From: Terana coerulea
Taxonomy: Eukaryota > Basidiomycota > Agaricomycetes > Polyporales > Phanerochaetaceae
Length of the DNA: 33,653 bases
Direction: 5' to 3'
Assembly: GCA_024811115.1 (NCBI GenBank)
Contig: JAKOGH010000371.1
Coordinates: 1 to 33,653, forward strand
Shown here piece after piece: positions 19,901 through 33,653 of this stretch (within the stretch, counting starts at the first letter, position 1; each line of letters opens with the position of its first letter). Under the pieces are notes generated by a model that saw only the letters and a list, made by a program, of their open reading frames with translations, was not told the origin of the DNA and searched no databases. Position numbers and translations under genes: made by a program.

Positions 19901-22551
19901 CTCTCAGACTATTCTGGTCCGACTTGGGGACCACAGTATATGGCAGTCAGGCAACGAGGGCTATACCTGGACACAACTGTACCCTGGAAAGAAATTCGTG
20001 GCGTTCTACCATCACGCTTACAGCCATGACCGAGCGTACCTCATCACAGACACCAAGGAGTACTACTACACAACTGACACCGGGCGCTCGTGGAACGTCC
20101 TCAACGGCCCTTCGCCACCAAACTCTTTCGGCCTACAGATCCTGCACTTCCATCCGGGCCAGTCTGACTATCTCATCTGGACGGGCAGCGAGAGCTGCAC
20201 CGGCTTCGGCGAGACCTGCCACGCCTCGGCTCACTATACGCGCGACAACGGGCGCCGTTGGGATCCAATCGACACATACGTGCGCAACTGTGCGTGGGCG
20301 CGGGACGCAGACCTGCGTGTGGACCCGAACCAGATCCTGTGCGAGTCGTACAAGGTCAAGGAGGGCTCGCAGCGGTATTTCGGCATGGACAACCCCTGGA
20401 ACTCATCAGCGGGACTGATTTCTACAACCGTCGGACCAAGCTCTTTGACCACGTTGTCGGCTTTGCTAAGTTCTCGGAGTACCTTATTGTTGCTGAGGTT
20501 AGTTCCGTTTACTGCGTATGTAATTGTTGTGCTGAGCGTGAATCGTGTAGTACCAAAGCACAAAGCGCTCGCTGGATCTTCAAGTTTCCCTGGATGGTAG
20601 GAGCTTCGCCACCGGTATGTTCCCGCCAACGCTGAAGCTGGAGCAACATGTACGCATTTGCGTGACTATACACTGCGTTTTTCTGACAGCTATCGTAGGC
20701 ATACACAATCCTCGAGTCAAGCACCGACTCCGTCTTCCTCCACGTCACCCTCTCCGAGAAGCCCAATCCAGTATGGGGTGACATTCTGAAGTCGAACTCC
20801 AACGGAACGTACTTTGGTGTGTCCTCGGAGTTTGTCAACCGCAATGACGAGGGATACGTGGACTTTGAGAAGATGGTGGGCTTAGACGGCATTGCGCTCA
20901 TCAATATTGTGTCGAACCCGGGCGACGCGCCTTTGACTGGAGTGAAGGAGATTCAGACTCGGATTAGTCACAACGACGGTACGCTCATTATAAGTTTATT
21001 CCAACGCACTCGTCTGACACTGGCATAGGTGGTAGCTGGAAGCCATTAACGCCACCTGTGACTGACTCTCAGGGTAATGAGTACGACTGCTCCAGCACAG
21101 TACGTACTGCGCCCTATCATGACAAGCCAATGGTGCTGATGATGATTACAGAGATGCGGATTGCACATCCACGGTTTTACCGAGCGATTCGATGCTCGTG
21201 CGACTTACAGCACACCATCCGTCCCCGGCTTACTCATGGCTGTTGGAAACGTAGGAGAGGAGCTCGCACCCTACACCGAGAGTGACACCTTCCTCAGCCG
21301 GGACGCTGGATTTACATGGGAAGAGGTGCACAAGGACGCGCACCTGTGGGAATTCGGCGACTCTGGCTCCGTGCTTGTCATGGCCAACGACGAAGACGCC
21401 ACGGATCACGTCATGTACAGCCTGGACGAGGGCTTGAGCTGGCACGAGTACAAATTTTCGGACGACAAGATGCGGGTCAAAGTCATTGTCACCGTTCCAT
21501 CGGACACGAGCCGAAGATTCATTCTGTTTGGGTACCATCCACGCAACCCGCTCAGCGCGGTCGCCGTGCATCTGGACTTCTCGTCTCTGACCTTGCGGCA
21601 ATGTGAGTGCTAGATGATATGGTGAAGCAGATGCACCACTGAACAAGTATAGGTGAACTGGATCCTGATCACCCTACTCATGACGATTTCGAGCTGTGGA
21701 GTCCCAGTGAGGTGCGATCGGAAACATGTCTATTTGGTCGCCGGGTGAGTATTCGTTGTTGCTGCTATGCCTCAGCCGTTGACAAAATGTTGTAGACGCT
21801 TTATCATCGTCGAAAACGGGAAGCGAACTGCGTTGTCGGTGACCAAAAGAAGTACGAAGAAAAGTTCGTCGAGAACTGTCAATGCACAGCGGCGGACTTT
21901 GAATGGTGAGTAATACAAATGTCCAGATAGGCTGCCTCTATTGACCACTCGAATCATCTTCCAGCGAGTTCAACCATCGTCGAGATGCGGAGGGCAACTG
22001 CGTACTCGTCCCTAATACGCACCCCTTATCGGACGACGACTCGTGTCGTAATGACGAAGAGTTCTGGTATGAACGTACGCCCTACCGCAAGGTGCCAATA
22101 TCTAGCTGTGAAGGCGGCAAACGTCTCGATCAGGGCACAAAACACAGATGCCCTGGTATTCAAGGACACGGTTTCCTTTTCTGGTTCTTCATCATCATGG
22201 TGCCATTCGCTTTCACCGCGCTGATCGCGTACTGGTACTACCGCCGCAGCGGTATTTCGCGAGGGTGAGTGGAATCATATTTGCATCTGCACTAAGGACC
22301 TCCTACTAACAGTTATCAGGGCAATCCGCCTACCTGGTGGAGACGGTAGCCAGCGGTTTTCCGGCGACTCTGGTGTCCTGGCCACAGTCGCATCCGTTCC
22401 ATGGCTCCTCCTAGGCGTCGTCGGCATCGCTTATGAATGGGTTGCATCACGATTCGATGGTCTTTCGACCACATACCGGGCACGCCGAGGTTACCGCCAT
22501 GTGGCGGTGGACGAGGATGCTCAGATTTTGCGGTTCGAGGATGAAGAGTGA
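16969..22551 (+). CDS. VPS10: VPS10/sortilin-type vacuolar protein sorting receptor (one apparent frameshift)
   Basis: Type I membrane receptor that carries soluble hydrolases from the late Golgi to the vacuole/endosome. 19 exons: 16969..17112, 17163..17297, 17351..17554, 17850..18540, 18590..18953, 19010..19250, 19304..19413, 19465..19661, 19715..19749, 19804..19854, 19908..20497, 20551..20649, 20699..20978, 21029..21099, 21152..21602, 21653..21744, 21796..21905, 21965..22264, 22320..22551. The protein has a signal peptide (residues 1-23), two Vps10 beta-propeller domains with Asp-box repeats ([31 protein letters not shown]), two Cys-rich modules ([20 protein letters not shown]), a transmembrane helix at about 1359-1382 and an acidic tail ([14 protein letters not shown]). 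One C is missing at 20393-20396 (DNPLELISG). With it restored the sum is exactly 1465 codons plus stop. Confidence 0.93.
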
Positions 22552-22804
22552 TGTATTTATTTCGTACCTAAGGTTGTGCGAGAAGTGATCATTGGTCTCT
22601 ACGTTTTGTATAAGCTATTCTGCTGTGTATTGCTGTGCTACGATGTCACTAATATTCACGGACACCGTCATCTCTTCTGAACAAACTTGAAGGCCATGGA
22701 TTAGACGCCTGACTTTGTGGCGTTGTCCACAATCAAATCAGTGCGGCAGCTTATTGACTTCTCTTCTCATGCTCTTATCGCAGTCGACCTGACTCGAAGG
22801 CATC

Positions 22805-24557
22805 ATGTCTCCTTCAAGGAACGCCTTGATCCTCCACCTGCTTATCATCATGTCTGCCCTTCCCGTACCTCTCAATGTCGCTGCGCAGGAGCAAGCAGTT
22901 TTAGAAAGCCCGACTTTGAAGCCGCCATCTACACTTCCCGTTCCGAATTCTACTGTGTCTTTCTGGCTGCACTCGCCGAACGTCAGACCTTCCCCCACGC
23001 ATGGTAGCGAAGGACCCCTGGTTACAGATGCAGACGTTTGTATCGTTGGGTCCGGGATAACAGGTGTATCTGCAGCGTACCATCTCTCCAAGTCATTTGT
23101 AGGTGACACGCTTGAAAAGCCTGTCTCGGCTGTGATACTGGAAGCCCGTGAATTCTGTGAGAGCAACTGCCTATGTCGTCCTCTTTCTGTTGCGAACGAC
23201 ATCATTTCAGGCTCTGGTGCAACAGGTCGGAACGGGGGCCATCTGACGGCACATATCAACGGAGGGTTCCAGCACAATGACGCCCTATACGGTCGAGATG
23301 AGGCGATACGCGCTGTTGAGATAGAGGAGTATACGGTTAGCCAGGTCTTCAAAATTCTCAAAGAGCATGACAAGGTGGAACACGTCGACCTCGTGCCAGG
23401 CGGACGAGTGATCCTCCTTTCACCTCGCAAGAATACGGTGAGGCTCGAGCGGACTTCCTTGCTGCCGAGCAAGCAGGGATAAACATGAAGAATGTACAAT
23501 GGCTATCATCTGAAGAGGTTCAGTCGGTATGTGCATGTATGTATCAATGGTAGTCGTCGCTCATACCCGTTTTGCAGCGATATGGATCAGCCTACCCTGC
23601 AGTCGTCATTCCGGGGAATAACCTTTGGCCGCTCAAGTTTGCCAGTGTACTGTACAATATCGCAGAAACGTCCAGCAACTTCAACCTATCTCTCCACACT
23701 CGCACTCCGGTCACATCGATCTCACCAGTGTCACCTACGCTTGCCGATTCTCGTCGGTGGAAGCTGGCCACACCTCGCGGAGAGATCTCCTGCTCCTATG
23801 TCCTTCACGCCTCCAACGGCTACACCTCTCATCTCCTCCCGTTTCTGCATGGGCCTGATGGTATTGTTCCCACTCGTGGCCAGATCATCGCCACGCGCGC
23901 AAACACCCCCTCTGCTCTTGGACGCGCTGGCTTTCTCGGGAATAATGGCCTCGAATACTGGTTCCCGCGTCCCAACGCCACTGTCCCATCATCCAACAGC
24001 ACCGACACAGAACCTAACCAGCTCATTATCCTCGGTGGTGGCCGAGAGGCAACACAAGACCGCGGGTTTGAGTTCTACGAGGTCGACGATTCAATCATCA
24101 ATTCCGAGATCAGTGAGGTGCTCAGAAAGTTTTTACCTAGCGTGTTCCCAGGGAAGTTCGACCCGAGCACGCAGCCTGAGATGGAGTGGACCGGCATAAT
24201 GGGTTTCACAAAGTCTGGCGATCCATTCGTATGCCCGTCTATCGTACATTCGAGGTGCGGCCTTTGTGCTGACCCGCTCTTCGCAGGTTGGCCCAGTGAT
24301 AGACTCCGCAGATAAAGATTCGGCAACGAAGTACAAAGGCCAGTACATCTCTGCGGGGTACTCTGGTCACGGTATGCCTCGAGCATTTGCTTGGTACGTA
24401 AATGTTTGTCGCTGGGCCCTCGGTGCACACTGATGCAGCTTTCCACCACAGTGCCGAAGCAGTGGCGGGCATGATCAAGGCTGACATGACGGGTACGAAA
24501 TGGGATGCACCAAGCTGGTTCCCTCTACATTACCTCACTACAAAGAATGTCCTGTAA
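22805..24557 (+). CDS. FAD-dependent oxidoreductase, DAO family, with signal peptide (one apparent frameshift)
   Basis: Exons 22805..23156, 23211..23526, 23578..24228, 24287..24393, 24452..24557; 510 aa once one base is restored. Signal-like N-terminus (LILHLLIIMSALPVPL), then the Rossmann motif VGSGITG (GxGxxG at residues 82-87). The DAO-type FAD signature REFCSGATGRNGGHL is created by splicing out a 54-nt intron that has no stop, so unspliced readings insert 18 residues. Near 23429-23430 an A is missing (LSPRK then EYGEARADF). The C-terminal FAD-contact region is GYSGHGMPRAFACAEAVAG. Family members oxidise amines or amino acids, but the substrate is unknown. It lies 254 nt after VPS10 and is convergent with the GMC gene. 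A secreted or ER location is inferred from the leader. Confidence 0.85.
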
Positions 24558-24831
24558 ACGGATCCATGACTGTATCATACAGCATGGCTACTATGCTTCA
24601 AGCCCCCGTGGGTAGACAAGCTTCAGTCAGAATGGTATTGAACAGGTATCAACTTGAGTGGTATACATACAACTAGTAGAGTACTTTATAGTCCGATGAG
24701 CCCATAGTCCTATCACAAGAGAAAGGCGGCAAAACAAGCACGACATGCAAAATGAATGTCTTATGATAAGATCGCGAACGATGTCCGTAAAAGAGCGGTG
24801 ATGTCAAACAAGTTCCGAGTGCACGAGGTGC

Positions 24832-27983
<3,152 letters not shown>

Positions 27984-30053
27984 CTAGATTTGGAGCACGT
28001 TTTGCTGTACCCTCTGCTTCCCAAAACACGGCAGCCACTCCTCCAGGGCCAGCTGGAACAATCCCAACCCTGCATAGAATGGCTCCTGCGCCACGGGGCT
28101 ATAGAATCCCACCGTCTTGAAGTCGGTGTGGTTGGCGTCCGGCGTAAGCAGCACGCGCAAGTCAGAGACGTGTACCATGTTCGCATGCGTCATGCCGAAG
28201 AACGACGGGAATGCGGGTGCCTCGTTACATCTATAAGTGAAAGATGAATTGCTGTGCTAGACGGTGCAGACTGGGAACATACCGAGGTACGGCTACGCTG
28301 GGTTGTCGCCGCGGAGAGTTGTCCTCGATTGAGGCTAAGCCCATCGTTCGCCAAGGATCGACTACATGCAGAGAGTTTAGTACAAGAACGCGAGGAGAGT
28401 CAAGCTGTAAGACTCACATTCGCCATTTGTGAAGAATACATTGGACGGTGTCATGTTCCATCCGCCATATTTGTCAACGTGTTGGACCTGAGGCGACGGT
28501 GGAAGACCGTGCGGAAATGTAGCATTGCATTGTTGTTGGAAAAGCTCCAGGGACTGGAAAGAGGTCTGTATCGACAACGGATTGTTTGGATGACCTCTCT
28601 GATAGAACCCTAGAGGACTAGCTTCAGCCGACCCGAGCATTTCAACGACACATACACATCATACCCACCATATTCCGAACAGTATTGCCACATCCACGAC
28701 CGATCTTGTACAGGGTCGTCTGGGCTTCCAGGAATAGAGTCATAGTCGATCTGGACTAAACCCGTCAAGAACGCATCGAGCGCGTCTCCGATGCCGGATT
28801 GAGCCGCGATTCCTGTCTCTAATGGGGCCGTCGTGAAGTTACGTGTTTCAATGATGTTGCAAAACGGTAGGAGAGAGGCATTGAAGCCGTAGTACTGATC
28901 ATGTATCAGCAAAGCGCGGAAAAGGAATATAGACAGGGAGGAGTCATACCTGGTAGAAGTTCAGAGGGTCCATCAACACACCGGCTGCCTCAACGTTGGT
29001 TGCGTTCCCAGCGACAGTAGCACTGACAGTGACATTCGGAGTTTGAGGACTACTGGCTCTCGCGCTCAGCAGCCGCTGTTTCAGGGCAACCTGCTCGACT
29101 GCGGTTCCATTGGCCAGAGTGTCATCGACAAACTTGGTGACAGCGACCCAATCTGCGGAGCAATTCCTCGTGAGGCTACGCTCGGCAGCCTTGTAGTACG
29201 ACAACATGTCGACTTGCGCTTGAACAGGTGCGGAAGATGCCCATACGGCAAAAATCGTCGACGGGCTGCGTACACGGAGGAGCGCGCCGCGGATGCCTGG
29301 ATAGGACCCACCAATCCATACCCACGGCGTGACTGAGGGGTGGAGAATGGCCTGGGTGAAGTTTACAGTTAGTGTAAACCGATCGGCGAAGTATACGACA
29401 TCTTCCAGAGCTTGCTCGGTCGTGAGAAATTGCCATTGGTGCGGAGTTGTGTTTTTCTGTGACGCCCATAAGATATAGCAGTGCCATCAATACAAGAGAC
29501 AGACGGCTCACGTTCACCGGGAACGGCAGAGAATCACCGTAGAAGCGATGCTCCCACAGCACTGCGGCGCCTTTGAACCGCTTCGCTAGCCGCATGGTGG
29601 CTGACAGACCATGATATTCCTGCCAGTATGAATTGCAGATAACGGAAAGATGTAGAAAAAATGACTTGCTTGCAAATAATAAGGCAAAAGCGGTTCTGCG
29701 TTCTGTTCCCCTGAGTCGAATACTGGGATCCCAAAGTTAGAAAGTTAGGGATGTGAGAAAAACTAGAAGCATATAACCCACAGAAAATTGGGCCTCCAGG
29801 CTCGTAGTAGGAAGCATTCACCCAATATCGGTTGTTGAAAGTGTCGGTGGCGTTACCGAAGTGATCTATAGGCATCTACAGAGGTACGTCAACTTCTGAG
29901 ACATCTGGGCTATCAGTTGGCTGCTTACCTTGAAAAAAGTGCATCGTTGAAAGCGACCTCATCTCTGGGCACACGAGGGAAGCTCTCTGCAGGTCTGAAG
30001 CGAACAGCCGCAGACAGGCCGCAGAAGACGAGTAGAAGGACAAGACACCACAT
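27984..30053 (-). CDS. Serine carboxypeptidase family S28 (PRCP/DPP7-like), secreted; one apparent frameshift
   Basis: Removes residues next to proline in acidic extracellular or vacuolar settings (family knowledge). Exons (minus): 30053..29929, 29875..29782, 29722..29670, 29619..29512, 29456..28950, 28894..28669, 28609..28418, 28361..28283, 28230..27984; 543 aa with one base restored. Signal peptide MWCLVLLLVFCGLSAAVRF, then the S28 entry motif MPIDHFG and NNRYWVN, EYHGLSATMRLAKRF, WEHRFYGDSLPFP, nucleophile Ser178 in GGSYPG, Asp437 in NGEFDPW, and probable His482 in HVSDLR. Exon 1 ends in a run of six T where seven are needed to keep LFFK in frame with MPIDHFG. Intron 3 uses a GC donor (GCAAGT). 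Confidence 0.9.
29620..29669 (-). other. GC-AG intron in the S28 peptidase gene
   Basis: 50-nt intron with donor GCAAGT after LPYYLQ and acceptor CTGGCAG before EYHGLSA. The nearby GT at the same site would break the frame, so GC is the only in-frame donor; GCAAGT is the favoured GC-donor consensus. Confidence 0.7.
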
Positions 30054-30706
30054 CGTCGTTTGTTCGTTCGTGCGCTAGGGAGTGGTGGATGGCTCTCTGC
30101 GCCTTATATTACGTCTGTAGCAGCAATTTGATAAGCCATGGGCATATGGAAGGTGGGTCATCTCTGGAGGTACTGACGAGATAGAAGCCGGGGAAGCGCG
30201 CCGGCGGGCAGCAGGACATGGAGGCGAAGTCATGTGTAGCCATGGAAAGACGTGAGTGCTGTCACTTCCGAGTGAGTTCGCCCGCTTGGACCCGGAAGGT
30301 AAGGAAAAGCTTGCCATATTTGAGCACCCGGATGGCGGGCGGTGGTGTCCTATAGATCAAGCCTGGCCACCGTCCCAAGGACCTTATCATGTGGAGTTTG
30401 AATACAATGATTCCTGTAGCTCGTGTACAACAGGCCCGGTAGCGCGTTTTGGTTGAAGGTTTGGTAGACGAGAGACGGCATGGGGAACCGGTGCTAAGTA
30501 GATGAGATACTTCAAGTTCAAGATATTCGTCGATCGCGAAGACGGTCGCCGCCTTGATTAGATAGGCGCCAAGTAACAGCCTCGACCGCCCTCGAGGCTC
30601 GACCACCGCAACCACCATCCTCTCCTCCCACATACTTTCCGACACCGAACCCTTGTCTTGCGGTCTTCAACTTTAGGCGGCCTTTGGAGCATCTCAGGGT
30701 CCCGCC
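30054..30706. promoter_or_regulatory. Divergent promoter region, S28 peptidase and coronin
   Basis: 653 bases between two start codons on opposite strands. A TATA-like AATATAAG serves the peptidase side (30103..30110). The coronin side has no TATA but a pyrimidine-rich stretch (about 30608-30640), which fits a housekeeping promoter. Open frames inside show no motif. Confidence 0.5.
30103..30110 (-). promoter_or_regulatory. Candidate TATA element of the S28 peptidase gene
   Basis: AATATAAG on the minus strand, 49 nt before the peptidase ATG. Confidence 0.45.
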
Positions 30707-32647
30707 ATGTCTCGGTTTGTGCGCGCCTCCAAGTATCGGTGGGTATCACGGTCCCAAGCGCGAATCTACCTGCAACTGACTGCGCTGGTAGTCACGTATT
30801 TGGCCAGCCTGGAAAGAAGGAGTATGGCGTGGAGAACCTGAAAATCACGAACAGTGCTTGGGATACCAACATTGTCTCTGCATCCGGTGTGAGACTTGCC
30901 GCCCATGTCTGACATATGCTCGTGCACTAACATAATTGCCAGAAATATATCAGTATCAACTGGAATGCATCTGGCGGAGGGGAGCATTCGGCATCCTTCC
31001 CCTTCCGTCTCCTTTCACCGGCCTCGCGCATGGTGTTCCCTTCAAGATTCCCGATATCATCCCCCTCGCCCGTAGCCACACCGCTCCCGTCCTCGATACC
31101 GACTGGTCGCCTTTCAACGACTCGATTGTCGCGTCAGCGGGCGACGATGGAAAGGCAATGATCTGGAAAGTGGACTCCTCCGCGTTCGAGGACTGGGGAT
31201 CAGAGGGATGGGAACCACGAGATTTCGACCCCGTAGCCCGCATTGACGTGACACCCCGCCGAGTCGGCCAAATCCTCTTCCATCCGACCGCGGAGCATGT
31301 ATTGGCAACCACCACCGGAGAATACACAGTGAAGCTCTGGGACCTTGGGAAGCCCAGAGAGCGCGAAGTCAGTGTTGTCCGGTCATGGCGACAGTATCCA
31401 GGGCATAGCCTTCAACCCCGCTGGTACCCTACTCGCAACGACCTGCAGGGATCGTAAGATTAGGTTGTTTGACCCTCGCGCTGGTGACGAGGCGGTCCGC
31501 ATTACCGAAGGGCACGGTGGAGTAAAGGTGCGTCGTTAGCTACTTGCCGAAGGATGCGACTTATCTTGCACCCAGGGCTCTCGCGTTGTCTGGTTGGGTG
31601 AACACGACCGGATTGCAACGACCGGCTTCAGTAAGATGAGCGATCGTCAGGTCGCCCTTTGGGACACGGGAAGTATGAACAACATCAAGACCACCATGAT
31701 TGACCAGAGCTCCGGTGTCCTCATGCCGTTCTGGAGCGATAACAACCTACTCTTCATTGGTACGTGTTGCTTCTAGACTCACCGCACATTTGCTTACCGA
31801 ATTTTCTTTAGCTGGCAAAGGGTAGCTTGCCTATCTCTTTTCTCAGATGAACAAGGTCTTGACTTGTCATTACAGAGACGGCAACGTTCGATACTTCGAA
31901 TACGAGAGCGACACGCTCTACCCGCTTGCCGAGCACAAGTCCTCAGAACCCCAACGTGGGATGTGTTTCCTTCCGCGTCGTGCCTTGAACGTCGCCGAGT
32001 GCGAGATTGCTCGCGCCTTTAAGGTCACTGCCGGCTCCTGTCGAGCCTATCGCATTCATCGTTCCCCGCAAGGTTAGCACTACATCTCGACATTCACTCG
32101 CCGCACTGACTTTGCCATCCCATGCAGTCTGACTCTTTCCAAGCCGACATTTACCCTCTCGCGCCTTCAGCGGAACCTGCTCTTACTGCCGGCGAGTTCT
32201 TCTCTGGCAAGCTTGCCGCGCCGAAACTTGTCAGCCTCGAGAACGGCGCCATATCCACCGGGGCTGCGCCTACTGCCCCACCACCAGCCGCAGCACCTAC
32301 GCCGACTAGAACAGCGACAGCTCCCACACCTACAGCGGCATCCATTCCGTCGGCGCCAGCACCTGTCACTCCCATCCGTTCTGAGCCGACACCGATCACG
32401 TCGCCCGTTGAGCCACCATCTCGTTCTCTCTCATTTGCACCCGAGGTTTGTCTTTTGGTCGACGTGGACGCGATTCATGGCTAACGATTGATCCCAGCAG
32501 GAAGACGGCTCGAGCGCACTGAGGGATGAGAATGTCAAGCTCACCGCAGAGTTGCGTGAGGCCCGTGAGAAGATCAGGAACCTCGAGCTGCAGGTGGAGA
32601 GCTTCCGGGCGAATGCTCGTAAGGCTGCGGCACTGCTTGATCAATGA
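30707..32647 (+). CDS. CRN1: Coronin (actin-binding WD40 protein; three apparent frameshifts)
   Basis: Binds F-actin and the Arp2/3 complex at cortical actin patches. Exons 30707..30738, 30792..30888, 30943..31527, 31576..31759, 31812..31821, 31876..32072, 32128..32445, 32501..32647; 522 aa after corrections. N-terminal coronin signature SRFVRASKYRHVFGQP, then WD40 blades (LDTDWSPFNDSIVASAGDDG, LFHPTAEHVLATTTGEYTV, IAFNPAGTLLATTCRDRKIR), then TGFSKMSDRQVALWD and GMCFLPRRALNV. A Pro/Ala/Thr-rich linker (about 32255-32420) leads to a C-terminal coiled coil (LTAELREAREKIRNLELQVE). Three indels break the frame: a missing G at 30979-30982, an extra C at 31343-31344 and an extra base at about 32036. 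The first two cancel each other. Exon 5 is only 10 nt. Confidence 0.92.
31812..31821 (+). other. 10-nt micro-exon of coronin
   Basis: CTGGCAAAGG between introns 31760..31811 and 31822..31875. It supplies most of the conserved AGKGDGN loop: G from exon 4, CT-GGC-AAA-GG here, and A-GAC from exon 6. Both flanking introns have GT and AG ends. Confidence 0.75.
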
Positions 32648-33653
32648 ATGTCAGGAGACGCATAAATGTAACATGAGTAATACAGATTAAATGACAGTAT
32701 TCTTTGCTCTCTTGAACAACTTGCTATGTTTCATCAAGGTCACCAGTGTCATGAACTTCTGGGCGTCTCTAGGGTATTCTTTTCATTTCCATTTGTCTTC
32801 TACCCCTATCTATTGTTCTTTCATCGATACTCGTGGTTTCCGTATGTTTCCCTATTGTTCTGGACCGGCTCTAGTACATACACGAGGATACCGGGTGGTA
32901 CTGTACAGTTTAGGACTACACATGTATAAGTAGCTACAGTCTGCAACAGAGAAAGCCAGTCTCGAGCTGGTCTGTTCCCCAGCTAGTTACTCGGAGACTG
33001 CACCACTATTTCCGTCCCCAGTTGAGAGCGTCGCACCTGGTACAGTTGTACTAGTTGTTGTTGACATAAGCTCGAGACTATCCTACTCCTGCGACGATCT
33101 CTCGTTGCTCGCGTTGCCCGTCCGTTGCCCTTAGGAGGATCGTGTAGATTAATTTAGACCCTAGTACACCGGCCGTAATCACTCCGCAAGGGAACGGCCG
33201 TGAACACCGGTATTGACCATCCCCCTGTGCGTTACCCCGTGCACACGCTGACTAGTTACGTTAGTACCCCGTTGATCCATTCATGGTTCCGAGCTTCATC
33301 TCGGAGAGCTGTCCTTAGACACCCTAACCCGGTGCTCTTTGATCGGCTGGGAACCTTTGGCGCACCCTTGGGTGTGGGAAGCTAGTAAAGGCGGTAATCG
33401 GAAGGCGAGACAGGCGCTCTTTAGGCAGCGTGCCCCTTAGAGTCAAGCTGCAACCGAGAAGTCGGTAGACCGCAGCGGGATCAAACAGCAGAACACTGGT
33501 AACTCGTAGCCATATCAGTAGTAGTACGTGCTGTAAAAATCCCTCTAAGACAACGTCACCCTCTTGCTCTTCATTTCGGTTGAAGAGTATTGCAGGTTGC
33601 ACAGAATAGGCTTCGCTCGTGTATGGCTGGAGGCGACTCTTGCCTTGTATAGG
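32648..33653. other. Unassigned 3' region, possibly transposon-derived in part
   Basis: First the coronin 3' UTR, then from about 33000 a stretch with no recognisable coding frame. It has repeated short CTAGT/GTAGT words and two CGGCCGT copies (about 33170 and 33195). TGTTGACATA at 33059 resembles the start of a fungal LTR, but no matching end or target duplication is in the window, so this is only a suggestion. The minus-strand frame at 33602-33324 is not recognised. Confidence 0.3.

Noticed and set aside
30936..31457. 173-codon frame as a separate WD40 gene
   Set aside because: It is the middle of coronin exon 3 read between two compensating indels; upstream and downstream coronin motifs join it in order.

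Overview
The window is nuclear DNA from a filamentous basidiomycete, most likely an Agaricomycete of the wood- or litter-decay type. The evidence is gene structure and content: dense genes split by many GT-AG introns of about 48-64 nt, F-box proteins of the mushroom type, a secreted GMC oxidoreductase, and fungal versions of ALG5, VPS10 and coronin. I saw no rRNA, tRNA or CRISPR array. The class-level placement is inference.

Layout: the 3' end of a mitochondrial carrier gene (1-392, +); ALG5, dolichyl-phosphate glucosyltransferase (849-2066, +); a tandem array of five short-chain dehydrogenase/reductase (SDR) paralogues, all on + (2318-10832); two neighbouring F-box genes (11340-13081 and 13853-15075, +); a ZNF511-like C2H2 zinc-finger gene (15410-16613, -) divergent from a 19-exon VPS10 sorting receptor (16969-22551, +); an FAD-dependent oxidoreductase (22805-24557, +) convergent with a 9-exon GMC oxidoreductase (24832-27363, -); a serine peptidase of family S28 (27984-30053, -) divergent from coronin (30707-32647, +); and about 1 kb of unassigned sequence at the 3' end.

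The SDR array is the most distinctive part. All five copies share one exon plan: a tiny first exon encoding M-x(2-3)-RVWL, a 456-nt exon 2, a 59-nt exon 3 and a C-terminal exon 4. SDR1 and SDR5 are intact. SDR2 is a pseudogene with two indels and a lost catalytic Tyr. SDR3 has a displaced exon 1 donor and SDR4 a C-terminal frameshift. SDR2 and SDR5 also match in their flanks at equal spacing. An apparent 167-bp terminal-inverted-repeat element lies only in the SDR2 copy.

Single-base indels recur in otherwise well-conserved genes (F-box 2, ZNF511-like, VPS10, FAD oxidoreductase, S28 peptidase, and three in coronin), often in homopolymers. Correcting them makes each spliced CDS an exact multiple of three. 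I read most of them as consensus errors in the assembly, not as pseudogenes. The FAD oxidoreductase, GMC oxidoreductase and S28 peptidase all carry signal peptides and sit beside a vacuolar sorting receptor. This clustering is worth noting, but a functional link is unproven.
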